A stretch of DNA of 13,607 nt from Akkermansiaceae bacterium (GCA_023301335.1 JALZVA010000216.1:1-13607), one strand, 5' to 3'; shown: positions 7,357-13,607, counted from the stretch's first letter. Translations and numbers: made by a program. The notes: generated by a model not told the origin, from the sequence alone.

Positions 7357-8562
7357 ATGAAGACAATTGCTATTTTAGGGACGATGGATTCAAAGGGGCA
7401 TGAGCATGCCTTTGTTGCCGATTTTGTAAAAGCCCGAGGGTTTTCAGCACTTGTTATTGATTTAGGAACTGGGGCAGACCCTCAGATTGAGGTGGATGTC
7501 AGTCGTTATGAAGTGGCGGATGCAGGAGGAGTGGATATCCAGGCATTGATCGATAAAAAGGATCGAGGAGAATGTGTGGTGGCAATGTCAAAGGCTGCAC
7601 CTCTATACCTTGCTAAATTAGTAGAGGAAAAGAAAATCCACGGGGTTATTTCACTAGGAGGAGGCGGAGGCACAGCTCTTGGAACAGCTGCGATGCGTGC
7701 TCTACCAGTAGGGTTTCCTAAAGTCATGGTCTCTACCTTAGCAAGCGGAAATACAGCGCACTATGTAGGGACGAAAGACATCACCATGATCCCTTCTATT
7801 GTAGATGTTGCAGGCTTAAATAGTATCTCAAAAATGATCTTCACACGTGCTGCTGGGGCTATTTGCGGGATGGTTGAGGCAGAGCCAGATCAGACGGAGT
7901 CGAAACCTCTAATCGTGGCTTCCATGTTTGGAAATACCACTGACTGTGTGAACCATGCGAAACAAATTCTCGAAGAAAAAGGGTACGAGGTACTTGTTTT
8001 TCACGCAACAGGAATTGGAGGGAAGACCATGGAGAGTTTGATTGAAAGTGGCATGGTTGCCGGTGTGCTAGATGTCACGACCACCGAATGGGCGGATGAA
8101 ATCACAGGCGCCACACTCAGTGCCGGCCCCACGCGTCTCGACGCCATGAGTAAGGCCGCTATCCCAGCTGTCATTGCGCCAGGCTGTGTGGACATGGCGA
8201 ACTTTGGAGAACGTGAGGCACTACCAGCTGCATTTGAGAACAGAACTCTGTATATTCATAATCCACAGGTAACTCTCATGCGGACAAATGCCGAAGAGAA
8301 TGAAAAAATTGGGAAGGTGATTGCGGAGAAAGCGAATGCAAATTCGGCCCCAGTGGCGATCCTTAACCCGCTGAAGGCAGTGAGTGTCATCTCTGCGGAA
8401 GGTTTAGCATTTCATGATCCAGAAGCCGATCAGGCACTGTTCTCGACCATTAGAGAATATGCTAAAGTTCCAGTAATAGATCTAGAAGAAGAGGTGAATA
8501 GCCCTGCTTTTGCAGAAGCCTGTGCACATAAACTATTAGAGCTGATGGCGAGCCAAGCTTAA
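7357..8562 (+). CDS. UPF0261 / Tm-1-like ATP-binding domain protein
   Basis: This 401-aa protein matches the UPF0261 (Tm-1-like) family along its full length. The start is typical (MKTIAILGTMDSKGHE). It has a glycine-rich loop SLGGGGGTALGTAAM (99-113) and the block STLASGNTAHYVGTKDITM (126-144), then FGNTTDCVNHAK and a segment like TTTEWADEITGA. Family members are related to the N-terminal ATP-binding half of the tomato Tm-1 virus-resistance protein. The role of bacterial members is unknown. In many genomes the gene lies next to, or is fused with, a TIM-barrel phosphoenolpyruvate-hydrolase-like partner; neither neighbour here is one. The ATG at 7357 is preceded by AAGGA with only two intervening bases, too close for an ideal ribosome-binding site. 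The strong terminator upstream implies its own promoter. It converges with aroK, with 45 bases between. Confidence 0.92.
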   Translation: MKTIAILGTMDSKGHEHAFVADFVKARGFSALVIDLGTGADPQIEVDVSRYEVADAGGVDIQALIDKKDRGECVVAMSKAAPLYLAKLVEEKKIHGVISLGGGGGTALGTAAMRALPVGFPKVMVSTLASGNTAHYVGTKDITMIPSIVDVAGLNSISKMIFTRAAGAICGMVEAEPDQTESKPLIVASMFGNTTDCVNHAKQILEEKGYEVLVFHATGIGGKTMESLIESGMVAGVLDVTTTEWADEITGATLSAGPTRLDAMSKAAIPAVIAPGCVDMANFGEREALPAAFENRTLYIHNPQVTLMRTNAEENEKIGKVIAEKANANSAPVAILNPLKAVSVISAEGLAFHDPEADQALFSTIREYAKVPVIDLEEEVNSPAFAEACAHKLLELMASQA

Positions 8563-8607
8563 GTTCCTCTCCTCAAAGGCACCAGCAGACGCATACCGTG
8601 CTCAGTT

Positions 8608-9207
8608 TTAGGAGGTTTGTCCTTCTTGCTGGGCTTGGTAGCTCAGACGCTCGGAGAAATAAAACCGCGCTGATTCTAGAATCCCATGCGCAATATCGCT
8701 GACCTCTAAGTCAGGGGTATTGATTTCTAAGTGAGAGCATTCTTCATAGAAGGCTCTTCTTTTTTCTAAGAGATCGCTGAGCACTTGCTTAGGATCGTCT
8801 GTATCTAAGAGAGGGCGGGAGTCTGACTTGGAGGTGCGCTCATGGAGTGTGTCGACATCTGAATTGAGCCAGACTACATAGCCTAATTGAGGCAGTAGGG
8901 TTCTAGCTTTTTCTGAGGTAGGCAGCCCTCCACCAGTGGAGATGATATGTTTTTTGATATTCATATCGAGTAAAGATTCGATCAATTGCCCTTCGCAGGA
9001 TCTAAAATATGGCTCCCCCTTGATCTTAAAAATATCCGCTACAGGGCGGCCTTCAAGTTTTTCTAGATGCTGATCCGTATCGACAAGAGGGTACCCCATC
9101 ATTTTAGAAAGGGCCCTCCCTATAGTTGATTTCCCACATCCCATGAGCCCTACCAATATGATATTTCGCTCTGGAATAGGAGTATTATGATCGATCGATC
9201 TATTCAT
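8608..9207 (-). CDS. aroK: Shikimate kinase
   Basis: This 199-aa P-loop kinase phosphorylates shikimate to shikimate 3-phosphate with ATP in the cytoplasmic pathway to chorismate and the aromatic amino acids. Visible residues are Walker A GLMGCGKST (20-28), the shikimate-binding DTD (43-45), FRSCE (68-72) with the substrate-binding Arg69, the GGG motif (92-94) and a lid-region Arg in DSRPLLD (129-135). A late arginine (EKRRAFYEE) matches the usual substrate-binding Arg near the C-terminus. The N-terminal extension of about 14 residues and C-terminal extension of about 20 residues make it slightly longer than the typical ~170 aa. The ATG at 9207 is the only good start; no Shine-Dalgarno motif is seen. 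A membrane protein of unknown function lies 83 bases upstream on the same strand and may be cotranscribed. No aroB is adjacent. Confidence 0.95.
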   Translation of the reverse strand: MNRSIDHNTPIPERNIILVGLMGCGKSTIGRALSKMMGYPLVDTDQHLEKLEGRPVADIFKIKGEPYFRSCEGQLIESLLDMNIKKHIISTGGGLPTSEKARTLLPQLGYVVWLNSDVDTLHERTSKSDSRPLLDTDDPKQVLSDLLEKRRAFYEECSHLEINTPDLEVSDIAHGILESARFYFSERLSYQAQQEGQTS

Positions 9208-9290
9208 GTACTACACGCATCATAAACGGCAATCGCTACCTGAGAAGGCTTAATTCTGGATGCAGTGAAAAAAAACGAGAAGAGCAGAAC

Positions 9291-10112
9291 CTAGCACATA
9301 CGGAACATATCCTTAAGAATTTGTATCCAGAGGTAGCACAGCCCGCGGAACGAGTACTTAAAATGGCCATCACCAGTGAGCCGAATGAGCCCATGTTTAA
9401 GATTGTAGTCTATTTGTGACCTCATTTCATGCTCGAACACTTTCTCAACTTCAGAGAATTGATTATTAATTAGTTCTGCGGGTTCCACCCCTTGATCGTA
9501 GAGGAACAGTTCGTGTGCGTAGAGCACTTGTAGGGGGCAGGAGATATTGCCCTCAGTGATGTGGTTGTAGCGTGTGGAAGGGGGGATCGGGAGAGAGGGG
9601 GAGAAAGGGAAGTTGGAAGAGCGCCAGAGGGTGCCATCTTTAGTTGTGGAGACGATATTGAGGTAGCAAAAAGTCACACACGGCTGGACGCGGTGGCAGA
9701 TAGCCGCCAAGTGTTTTTTAGAAGGGTGCCAGAAAAAAGAATAGTGCTCATGCGATTTTGCCCATTTCCATCCGCAGTCGGTGACGTGCTCGTAGGACTT
9801 CTCTAAGAATGCTTTTTTGATTTTAGCGGCTTCAGGGAAATAGCTTTCACAGGGGAGATCCTGCTTAGATAGCTTATTCTCTAGAGGTAAGAGGGTCTTG
9901 CGGACGCATAAAAGGAGTTCGATCCATGGGAAGAAAACCCAGAGTAGAGCACTGAGGACACCCACCCAAATCTTATCAAATAGAAAATACCCAGCCAGCC
10001 CTGTGGCAAAGACAAATAGCAAAACTCCAAGCTTTCGGAGGCACTTCTTCCGCGTGGCACGTAAGCTAGCTCCAAGAAAAATGATGGAGATAATGATGAG
10101 TGTGTATTTCAT
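9291..10112 (-). CDS. Membrane protein of unknown function with a Cys/His/Trp-rich soluble region
   Basis: I do not recognise this 273-aa protein. The N-terminal ~70 residues hold two or three hydrophobic segments (about 3-18, 28-45 and 47-69) separated by a basic loop (RATRKKCLRK), so it is probably anchored in the inner membrane. Residues 111-150 are unusually rich in Cys, His and aromatic residues (C113, H121, H123, H129, H134, C139, H140, C145, C149), which could bind metal or simply pack a small domain. The C-terminal ~60 residues (helix ending in EVEKVFEHEMRSQIDYNL, then KHGLIRLTGDGHFKYSFRG) have the rhythm of a winged-helix end; this is an inference. The ATG at 10112 lacks a Shine-Dalgarno motif. 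It is divergent from thyA across a 177-base gap and lies upstream of aroK on the same strand. Confidence 0.7.
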   Translation of the reverse strand: MKYTLIIISIIFLGASLRATRKKCLRKLGVLLFVFATGLAGYFLFDKIWVGVLSALLWVFFPWIELLLCVRKTLLPLENKLSKQDLPCESYFPEAAKIKKAFLEKSYEHVTDCGWKWAKSHEHYSFFWHPSKKHLAAICHRVQPCVTFCYLNIVSTTKDGTLWRSSNFPFSPSLPIPPSTRYNHITEGNISCPLQVLYAHELFLYDQGVEPAELINNQFSEVEKVFEHEMRSQIDYNLKHGLIRLTGDGHFKYSFRGLCYLWIQILKDMFRMC

Positions 10113-10154
10113 TCGGTAAAAGATCCAAGGTCATGGAGTTTAGCTATTTTGCAA

Positions 10155-10171
10155 GCTAGTTCGGAACTAGC
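10155..10171. promoter_or_regulatory. 17-base perfect palindrome in the divergent intergenic region (candidate operator)
   Basis: GCTAGTTCGGAACTAGC is a perfect inverted repeat of 8 bases either side of a central G. It sits 43 bases upstream of the minus-strand membrane-protein start and about 120 bases upstream of thyA. Neither strand has a T-run after it, so it is not a terminator. A dimeric regulator site is the simplest reading, but no regulator gene is nearby. Confidence 0.4.
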
Positions 10172-10192
10172 CTCAAAAACTAATGTGGAATA

Positions 10193-10204
10193 TTGAAATT
10201 TCAA
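10193..10204. promoter_or_regulatory. 12-base A/T-rich palindrome upstream of thyA
   Basis: TTGAAATTTCAA is a perfect palindrome inside an A/T-rich stretch flanked by GAATATT on both sides (10189-10194 area and 10213-10219). It lies 21 bases after the 17-base palindrome. It may be part of a promoter (the TTGAAA half resembles a -35 box) or an operator. No convincing -10 box at 16-18 bases could be assigned. Confidence 0.25.
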
Positions 10205-10274
10205 GCAAATGCGAATATTTGATAGTGAATGAGCTCAACGACTTTATGAATTAGCTTGGCAGACCATGGGCGAT

Positions 10275-10287
10275 AGATAGCCTATCT
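10275..10287 (+). promoter_or_regulatory. Inverted repeat directly in front of the thyA start codon
   Basis: AGATAGCCTATCT is a perfect 6+1+6 inverted repeat ending two bases before the ATG at 10290, where a ribosome-binding site would normally lie. As RNA it gives a 5-bp stem with a 3-base loop, which is weak. It may influence initiation or be a protein-binding site. Confidence 0.3.
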
Positions 10288-10289
10288 CT

Positions 10290-11099
10290 ATGCAGCAGTA
10301 TCTTAATCTGATTCAAGATGTACTCGACCATGGAGAGTTGAGAGCAGACCGAACTGGGACGGGAACACGTTCTGTCTTCGGGCGGCAGGCTCGCTATGAT
10401 TTACGCGAGGGCTTTCCGTGTCTGACAACCAAGAAGCTACACCTACGCTCTATTATTCACGAGCTACTCTGGTTTCTTAAAGGAGACACAAATATCAAAT
10501 ACCTGAAGGAAAATGGCGTCCGTATCTGGGACGAATGGGCAGATGAAAAAGGAGATTTAGGTCCAGTGTATGGACAGCAGTGGAGAAGCTGGGGAAAGGA
10601 TGACGGCTCCTCAGTCGATCAGATCGCCCGCCTGATTCATGATTTAAAGCATAATCCCACCTCTCGCCGCCACCTCGTGTCAGCCTGGAATGTGGGAAAG
10701 GTCGATGAGATGGCACTGCCGCCTTGTCACCTGCTGTTTCAGTTTTACGTGCACGATGTAGATAGTGAGCAGCCAGGGCTTTCCTGTCAGCTTTACCAGA
10801 GGAGTGCAGACCTTTTCTTAGGTGTCCCTTTCAATATTGCATCCTATGCTCTATTCACCGCCATGATCGCTCAGGTGGTGGGCTACCAGCCACGAGAGTT
10901 TGTGCACACCTTTGGAGATTTACACATCTATAATAACCATCTGGATCAGGCAAAACTACAGCTCACGAGAACCCCGAAAATCTTGCCAACCATGCGGATA
11001 AACCCTGAGGTGAAAAATATTGATGACTTTGTCTTCGAAGATTTTGAGTTGTTAGATTACGCCCCAGATCCGCATATTAAAGCAGAGGTTTCTATCTAA
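10290..11099 (+). CDS. thyA: Thymidylate synthase (ThyA)
   Basis: This 269-aa enzyme converts dUMP and 5,10-methylene-THF to dTMP and dihydrofolate. It aligns by eye along its whole length with E. coli ThyA. It has DRTGTGT (20-26, with phosphate-binding R21), HELLWFL with E58, SRR (125-127), the catalytic Cys146 in LPPCH, QLYQRSADLFLG, FNIASY with N182 and the nucleotide-binding GDLHIYNNH. It is 5 residues longer than the 264-aa E. coli protein. The difference is fully explained by an enlarged turn after FQFYV (residues ~155-163, HDVDSEQPG). The start matches the family, although the bases before it form a palindrome with no Shine-Dalgarno motif. folA follows after 20 bases and would recycle its dihydrofolate product. 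Classical ThyA, not flavin-dependent ThyX. Confidence 0.98.
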   Translation: MQQYLNLIQDVLDHGELRADRTGTGTRSVFGRQARYDLREGFPCLTTKKLHLRSIIHELLWFLKGDTNIKYLKENGVRIWDEWADEKGDLGPVYGQQWRSWGKDDGSSVDQIARLIHDLKHNPTSRRHLVSAWNVGKVDEMALPPCHLLFQFYVHDVDSEQPGLSCQLYQRSADLFLGVPFNIASYALFTAMIAQVVGYQPREFVHTFGDLHIYNNHLDQAKLQLTRTPKILPTMRINPEVKNIDDFVFEDFELLDYAPDPHIKAEVSI

Positions 11100-11119
11100 C
11101 TTTGTATTTCAGCTAACTT

Positions 11120-11587
11120 ATGGCAACCAAGCTCACCGCAATGGTCGCGATGACTCCTGAGAGAGTTATCGGCAAGGATAATGATCTTCCCTGGCACCTT
11201 CCAGAAGATCTTAAATTATTTAAAAAAACCACATCTGGCCACCCTATCGTGATGGGGCGTAAGACGTGGGATTCGATTGGGCGCCCCCTCCCAAACCGAC
11301 AAAATATCGTGATCACGAGAAACTCAGCATGGTCTGCGGATGGTGCCACTGTGATTCATCAGCCTGAAGAACTGCAGCAGCTTAAGCTTCTTGACCAGAA
11401 TGTATTCATCATCGGAGGAGCAGAGGTGTATGCTATTTTCCTTCCTCATGTAGATGAGCTCCTGGTATCTCATGTGTATAAATCCTATGAGGGGAATACG
11501 GTGTTTCCTGAGTTTGAGCACCTGTTTAAGAGCTTTACCGTTGAGCAAAGCTTCGATGACTTCGAACTCAGAAAATACGTGAAGTAA
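11120..11587 (+). CDS. folA: Dihydrofolate reductase
   Basis: This 155-aa NADPH-dependent enzyme reduces dihydrofolate to tetrahydrofolate and would regenerate the cofactor oxidised by the ThyA encoded just upstream. Family landmarks are in order: MVAMTPERVIGKDNDLPWHLPEDL (split across residues 8-31) with catalytic Asp30, PIVMGRKTWDSIGRPLPNR for NADPH and folate binding, the glycine pair in FIIGGAEVY, and a C-terminal strand ending RKYVK. Length is normal for a chromosomal bacterial DHFR. The start at 11120 has no Shine-Dalgarno motif. The last A of the stop TAA is the first base of the next gene's ATG, so translation is probably coupled. Confidence 0.97.
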   Translation: MATKLTAMVAMTPERVIGKDNDLPWHLPEDLKLFKKTTSGHPIVMGRKTWDSIGRPLPNRQNIVITRNSAWSADGATVIHQPEELQQLKLLDQNVFIIGGAEVYAIFLPHVDELLVSHVYKSYEGNTVFPEFEHLFKSFTVEQSFDDFELRKYVK

Positions 11588-12039
11588 TGAGAGCTGTCGT
11601 TCAGAGAGTCTCTGAGGCTTCCGTGAAGATTCAGAATGAAGTGGTAGGTGAAATTTCCCAAGGTTTTTTAGTCTTGTTAGGGATAGAACAGTTAGACAGC
11701 TCTGAAGATGTGGAATGGCTGTGTCGGAAGGTGGCTCAGATGCGAGTGTTTGAGGATCAAGATGGAAAGATGAATGACTCGCTTCTCGATCAATCAGCAG
11801 AGATATTAGTCGTCTCTCAGTTCACCCTACACGCCAGTACGAAAAAGGGGAATAGACCCTCCTTTACCAAGGCGGCTCGGCCGGAACACGCGGAGCCCCT
11901 GTATGAAGAATTTTTAGCCCAAATGGAAAAGCAAATAGACAAACCTTGTGCACGAGGTAGATTTGGGGCGGACATGAAGGTCGCATTGATCAATGACGGA
12001 CCAGTGACCATAATAATCGATAGTAAAAACAAAGAATGA
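11587..12039 (+). CDS. dtd: D-aminoacyl-tRNA deacylase (D-Tyr-tRNA deacylase)
   Basis: This 150-aa cytoplasmic homodimer hydrolyses D-aminoacyl-tRNAs (and Gly-tRNAAla), keeping D-amino acids out of translation. The N-terminus MRAVVQRVSEASVKI is standard. The active-site motif SQFTLHA (77-83, with Thr80), KKGNRPSF (86-93) and the cross-subunit Gly-cis-Pro motif in NDGPVT (136-141) are all present. Length is normal (~145-150). It overlaps the folA stop by one base and the next gene by four, so it is embedded in one operon with the thymidylate/folate genes. There is no obvious biochemical link to folate; sharing is probably housekeeping cotranscription. Confidence 0.97.
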   Translation: MRAVVQRVSEASVKIQNEVVGEISQGFLVLLGIEQLDSSEDVEWLCRKVAQMRVFEDQDGKMNDSLLDQSAEILVVSQFTLHASTKKGNRPSFTKAARPEHAEPLYEEFLAQMEKQIDKPCARGRFGADMKVALINDGPVTIIIDSKNKE

Positions 12040-12458
12040 TTCCCATAGATCCAGTAAGTATTTATTTTACCATTCCTGCCACCGATCACTTAGGAAAAAA
12101 TGAAGTGAAGGGCAAAGTGCGTTTTTTAGAAAGCTATGTAGAACTTAGCTGGAGACTAACGGGCAGTGTTTTTACAGGAGGAAAAGGGGAGATGACGACC
12201 GTCGAACTGCCTTACTCAGAGATCGAGAGTGTGGAAGTCGTAAAAGGATGGTTTAGTATTAAAAAGCTGATTTTACGTGTAGGTGACCCTCAGAAGGTGA
12301 AGCAAATGCCTGCAGTAAACATGGGGAAAATGGAGTTGTTTATTGACTCCCGCTCTAAGCAAGAAGCCAAACGCTTAGGAGACATAGTTGATTTTAAACG
12401 CTCAGAGTTCATCCTAGATGCCCATGAGACACGGCTGAAAGCGATGCGTGATGAATAG
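12036..12458 (+). CDS. Small protein of unknown function, possible bacterial PH-like fold
   Basis: This 140-aa protein matches no family I can name with confidence. It has no signal peptide or membrane segment. The pattern is a run of short strands (KVRFLESYVELSWRL, VELPYSEIESVEVVKGW, KKLILRVGD, KMELFID) followed by an amphipathic helix (SRSKQEAKRLGDIVDF). That order, with a basic 'ys-IesVe' strand pair, resembles bacterial PH/GRAM-like domains; this is inference. The ATG overlaps the dtd stop by 4 bases (ATGA), so it is translationally coupled to dtd. It is the last plus-strand gene before convergent nadD, 21 bases away, with no clear terminator between them. Confidence 0.75.
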   Translation: MIPIDPVSIYFTIPATDHLGKNEVKGKVRFLESYVELSWRLTGSVFTGGKGEMTTVELPYSEIESVEVVKGWFSIKKLILRVGDPQKVKQMPAVNMGKMELFIDSRSKQEAKRLGDIVDFKRSEFILDAHETRLKAMRDE

Positions 12459-12479
12459 CATAGCATGTCAGCTCTCTTG

Positions 12480-13067
12480 TTAGAGGTTGTATAAGCGCTG
12501 CTCTTGAATGTAATCTTTCACGGAAGAATGCAGCCATTGAGCTTCCTCACCTTGACGGAGAGCATTTCGGATAGCTGAGGAGCTAGCAGGGTGCTCAGAT
12601 GGGATCACATGCGGAGTAAGCTCTCGTTCTTTTAAACTCTCACTTCCGCGTGTGCAGACAATCATGGAAACAAGAGAGAGGAGGTATTCATAGCGTGCCC
12701 ATTTGTGGAGAGCATTCCACTGATCTGTTCCCATGATCCAATAGAGCTTAGCCTTAGGAAAGGCCCCCTTGAAATATTCTGCCGTCTTCCAGCTATAGGA
12801 GGGAGAGGGTGCAGTTAGATCATGGTCATGCACCTCAGCCCATGTGTAATCTGCTACAGCCAGTTCACACATGGCAAGCCGGTGCTCTGTGAGTGCAGAG
12901 CGCGTGTCGAGCTTGTGTGGCGATTTACGACAAGGAAGAAAAATAACAGAATCTAGCCCCAGCTCCTGCTTAGCCATTTCTGTCACCTGCACGTGCCCCT
13001 GGTGGATAGGATCAAAGGTACCCCCAAAGAGGGCAATAGATCGTGGCGTGGCAGTTGCAGATGGCAT
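12480..13067 (-). CDS. nadD: Nicotinate-nucleotide adenylyltransferase
   Basis: This 195-aa enzyme adenylates nicotinate mononucleotide to deamido-NAD in NAD synthesis (cytoplasm). Visible motifs are the nucleotidyltransferase signature GGTFDPIHQGH (15-25), the Lys-bearing SPHK loop, MGTDQW for substrate recognition, and SSSAIR (162-167), equivalent to the usual SSTxIR phosphate-binding helix start. The C-terminal VKDYIQEQRLY is family-typical. The N-terminus carries about 9 extra residues before IALFGG, so a slightly later start cannot be excluded, but no better initiation codon lies in frame before the motif. It lies downstream of a sulfatase gene on the same strand, and no rsfS (often its neighbour) is present in the window. 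Confidence 0.96.
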   Translation of the reverse strand: MPSATATPRSIALFGGTFDPIHQGHVQVTEMAKQELGLDSVIFLPCRKSPHKLDTRSALTEHRLAMCELAVADYTWAEVHDHDLTAPSPSYSWKTAEYFKGAFPKAKLYWIMGTDQWNALHKWARYEYLLSLVSMIVCTRGSESLKERELTPHVIPSEHPASSSAIRNALRQGEEAQWLHSSVKDYIQEQRLYNL

Positions 13068-13125
13068 GATGAGGGAAGTAGCTAAACAGGAGAGTAATTA
13101 AAATAAAGCCTGAAAAGAAGTAATT

Positions 13126-13147
13126 CGTGAGCAGATCGCTGCACACG
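13126..13147 (-). terminator. Possible weak terminator or hairpin after the sulfatase gene
   Basis: CGTGAGCAG (13126-13134) and CTGCACACG (13139-13147) form a 9-bp stem with one T-T or A-A mismatch and a 4-base loop. Read on the minus strand it lies 20 bases past the sulfatase stop and is followed by a T-rich but interrupted stretch (AATTACTTCTTTT). It would separate the sulfatase from nadD if functional. Confidence 0.35.
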
Positions 13148-13166
13148 GTCGAGCTCCTTTATGGTG

Positions 13167-13607
13167 TTATTTCTTCTTACGAAGCTTGATGTTGATCCAG
13201 CCGATAGGTTTCCCCTTTGGAATAGATTTTCTTTCTTCAGCTAGCAGAGTAGAGAGCTGTTGAACTATTTCGGGGTGGGAGTCGTGGAGATTAGTGGTTT
13301 GTTCTAGGTCGTTGGAGAGGTTATAGAGCTGTGCTTTTGGGGTATCTTTTTTCTGCTTACCGTTTACAATATCACTATTCTGTTTCCCCATGAATTCTAC
13401 GGAAGCTGGGCCGCCTAAGTGGTGGTCACCTATTTTTTGACTTTGGAATCCTCCTTCTCCTTGGAGGGGGATGTAGACCCAGTTATCTTTCCTGATAGAA
13501 AGGTGGTATGGACTATTTGGGCAAATGACTAAGGTGTCTCTCACGGGTTTCTCTGGTGTGCCAGTGAGGGTTTCAAGCTGGTTTAAACTATCCTCTGGAT
13601 TCGCAAG
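13167..13607 (-). CDS. Sulfatase, C-terminal part (N-terminus outside window)
   Basis: The frame is open to the right edge, so only the last 146 residues are seen; the catalytic core with the formylglycine Cys/Ser motif is not visible. The segment is the typical C-terminal subdomain of S1-type arylsulfatases. It has a helix leading to KPVRDTLV, then SIRKDNWVYIPLQG, a variable insertion and AQLYNLSNDLEQTTNLHDSHPEIVQQLSTLL, which is the common 'LYdL..Dp.Et.Nl...hpe....l..ll' ending. A basic tail (ending LRKKK) follows. Such enzymes desulfate polysaccharides or other sulfate esters and are usually exported; the substrate cannot be inferred. The GTG at 13544 is internal (it codes for the Val of KPVRDT) and is not a start. 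Confidence 0.9.
   Translation of the reverse strand, partial: LANPEDSLNQLETLTGTPEKPVRDTLVICPNSPYHLSIRKDNWVYIPLQGEGGFQSQKIGDHHLGGPASVEFMGKQNSDIVNGKQKKDTPKAQLYNLSNDLEQTTNLHDSHPEIVQQLSTLLAEERKSIPKGKPIGWINIKLRKKK

Larger units (their letters stand above)
10113..10289. other. Divergent intergenic region between the membrane-protein gene and thyA
   Basis: These 177 bases separate two divergently transcribed genes and should hold promoters in both directions. They contain three palindromes (at 10155, 10193 and 10275) described separately. I could not assign reliable -35/-10 pairs, and no open frame or RNA gene is evident. Confidence 0.6.

Noticed and set aside
8569..8614. Imperfect inverted repeat (CTCCT-AAA with TTT-AGGAG, ~29-base loop) between the convergent Tm-1-like and aroK genes
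   Set aside because: The stem is bulged, the loop long, and it overlaps the end of aroK; too weak to call a bidirectional terminator.
9189..9200. GATCGATCGATC tandem palindrome at the start of aroK
   Set aside because: It lies within codons 3-7 (Ser-Ile-Asp-His) and is explained by coding sequence; no sign of a regulatory role.
9561..9806. Plus-strand open frame inside the minus-strand membrane-protein gene
   Set aside because: The product is Gly/Arg/Val-rich with no recognisable motif, and the minus-strand gene has clear membrane segments and a full-length frame.
12459..12500. Possible terminator between the PH-like gene and nadD (CTCT...AGAG)
   Set aside because: Only a 4-bp stem and no T-run on either strand.
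1..13607. Search for CRISPR arrays, insertion sequences, tRNA genes, toxin-antitoxin or defence genes
   Set aside because: No regularly spaced repeats, transposase or integrase motifs, cloverleaf-like sequences or recognisable defence domains were seen; the window reads as ordinary chromosomal genes.

Overview
The window looks like chromosomal DNA of moderate GC content from a Gram-negative bacterium, most plausibly a marine-type Verrucomicrobiota (Rubritalea/Akkermansiaceae-like). This assignment is an inference. It rests on the style of the predicted proteins (an S1-type sulfatase tail, an Amidase_2 enzyme with a long loop before its zinc cysteine, paired GspE/PilB ATPases with GspF), an outer-membrane barrel, and the near absence of Shine-Dalgarno motifs. 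No 16S rRNA or other marker gene is present. There are no tRNAs, rRNAs, insertion sequences, integrases, CRISPR arrays or prophage genes, and the window is densely packed with genes. || Layout, left to right: (1) the 3' part of an N-acetylmuramoyl-L-alanine amidase and a secreted outer-membrane beta-barrel protein. (2) A type II secretion / type IV pilus motor module at 1482-6253: two tandem paralogous assembly ATPases of identical length, then the inner-membrane platform protein GspF/PilC, closed by a clear intrinsic terminator. (3) A very Lys/Glu/Ser-rich, probably disordered protein with an arginine patch and a short folded core, followed by a nested hairpin and a second very strong terminator. 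(4) A stand-alone UPF0261/Tm-1-like ATP-binding protein. (5) A minus-strand pair: a 273-aa membrane protein of unknown function and shikimate kinase. (6) A plus-strand folate/thymidylate operon: thyA, folA, dtd and a small PH-like protein. The last three overlap by 1 and 4 bases. (7) Minus-strand nadD and the C-terminal part of a sulfatase that runs off the right edge. || How the genes work together: the two ATPases and GspF would drive assembly of a pseudopilus or pilus. The pilin, secretin and PilM-O/GspL-M genes are not in the window. ThyA converts dUMP to dTMP and oxidises methylene-THF to dihydrofolate, which FolA reduces back, so that pair is one metabolic cycle. Dtd is a translation proofreader carried in the same transcript. 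AroK (shikimate pathway) and NadD (NAD synthesis) are housekeeping genes. || Nothing here is a convincing new defence or mobile system. The best candidates for under-described biology are the tandem ATPase pair (one with a changed motif before Walker B), the disordered Arg/Lys/Glu protein with its structured 3' end, the orphan Tm-1-like gene, the Cys/His-rich membrane protein, and the palindromes upstream of thyA.
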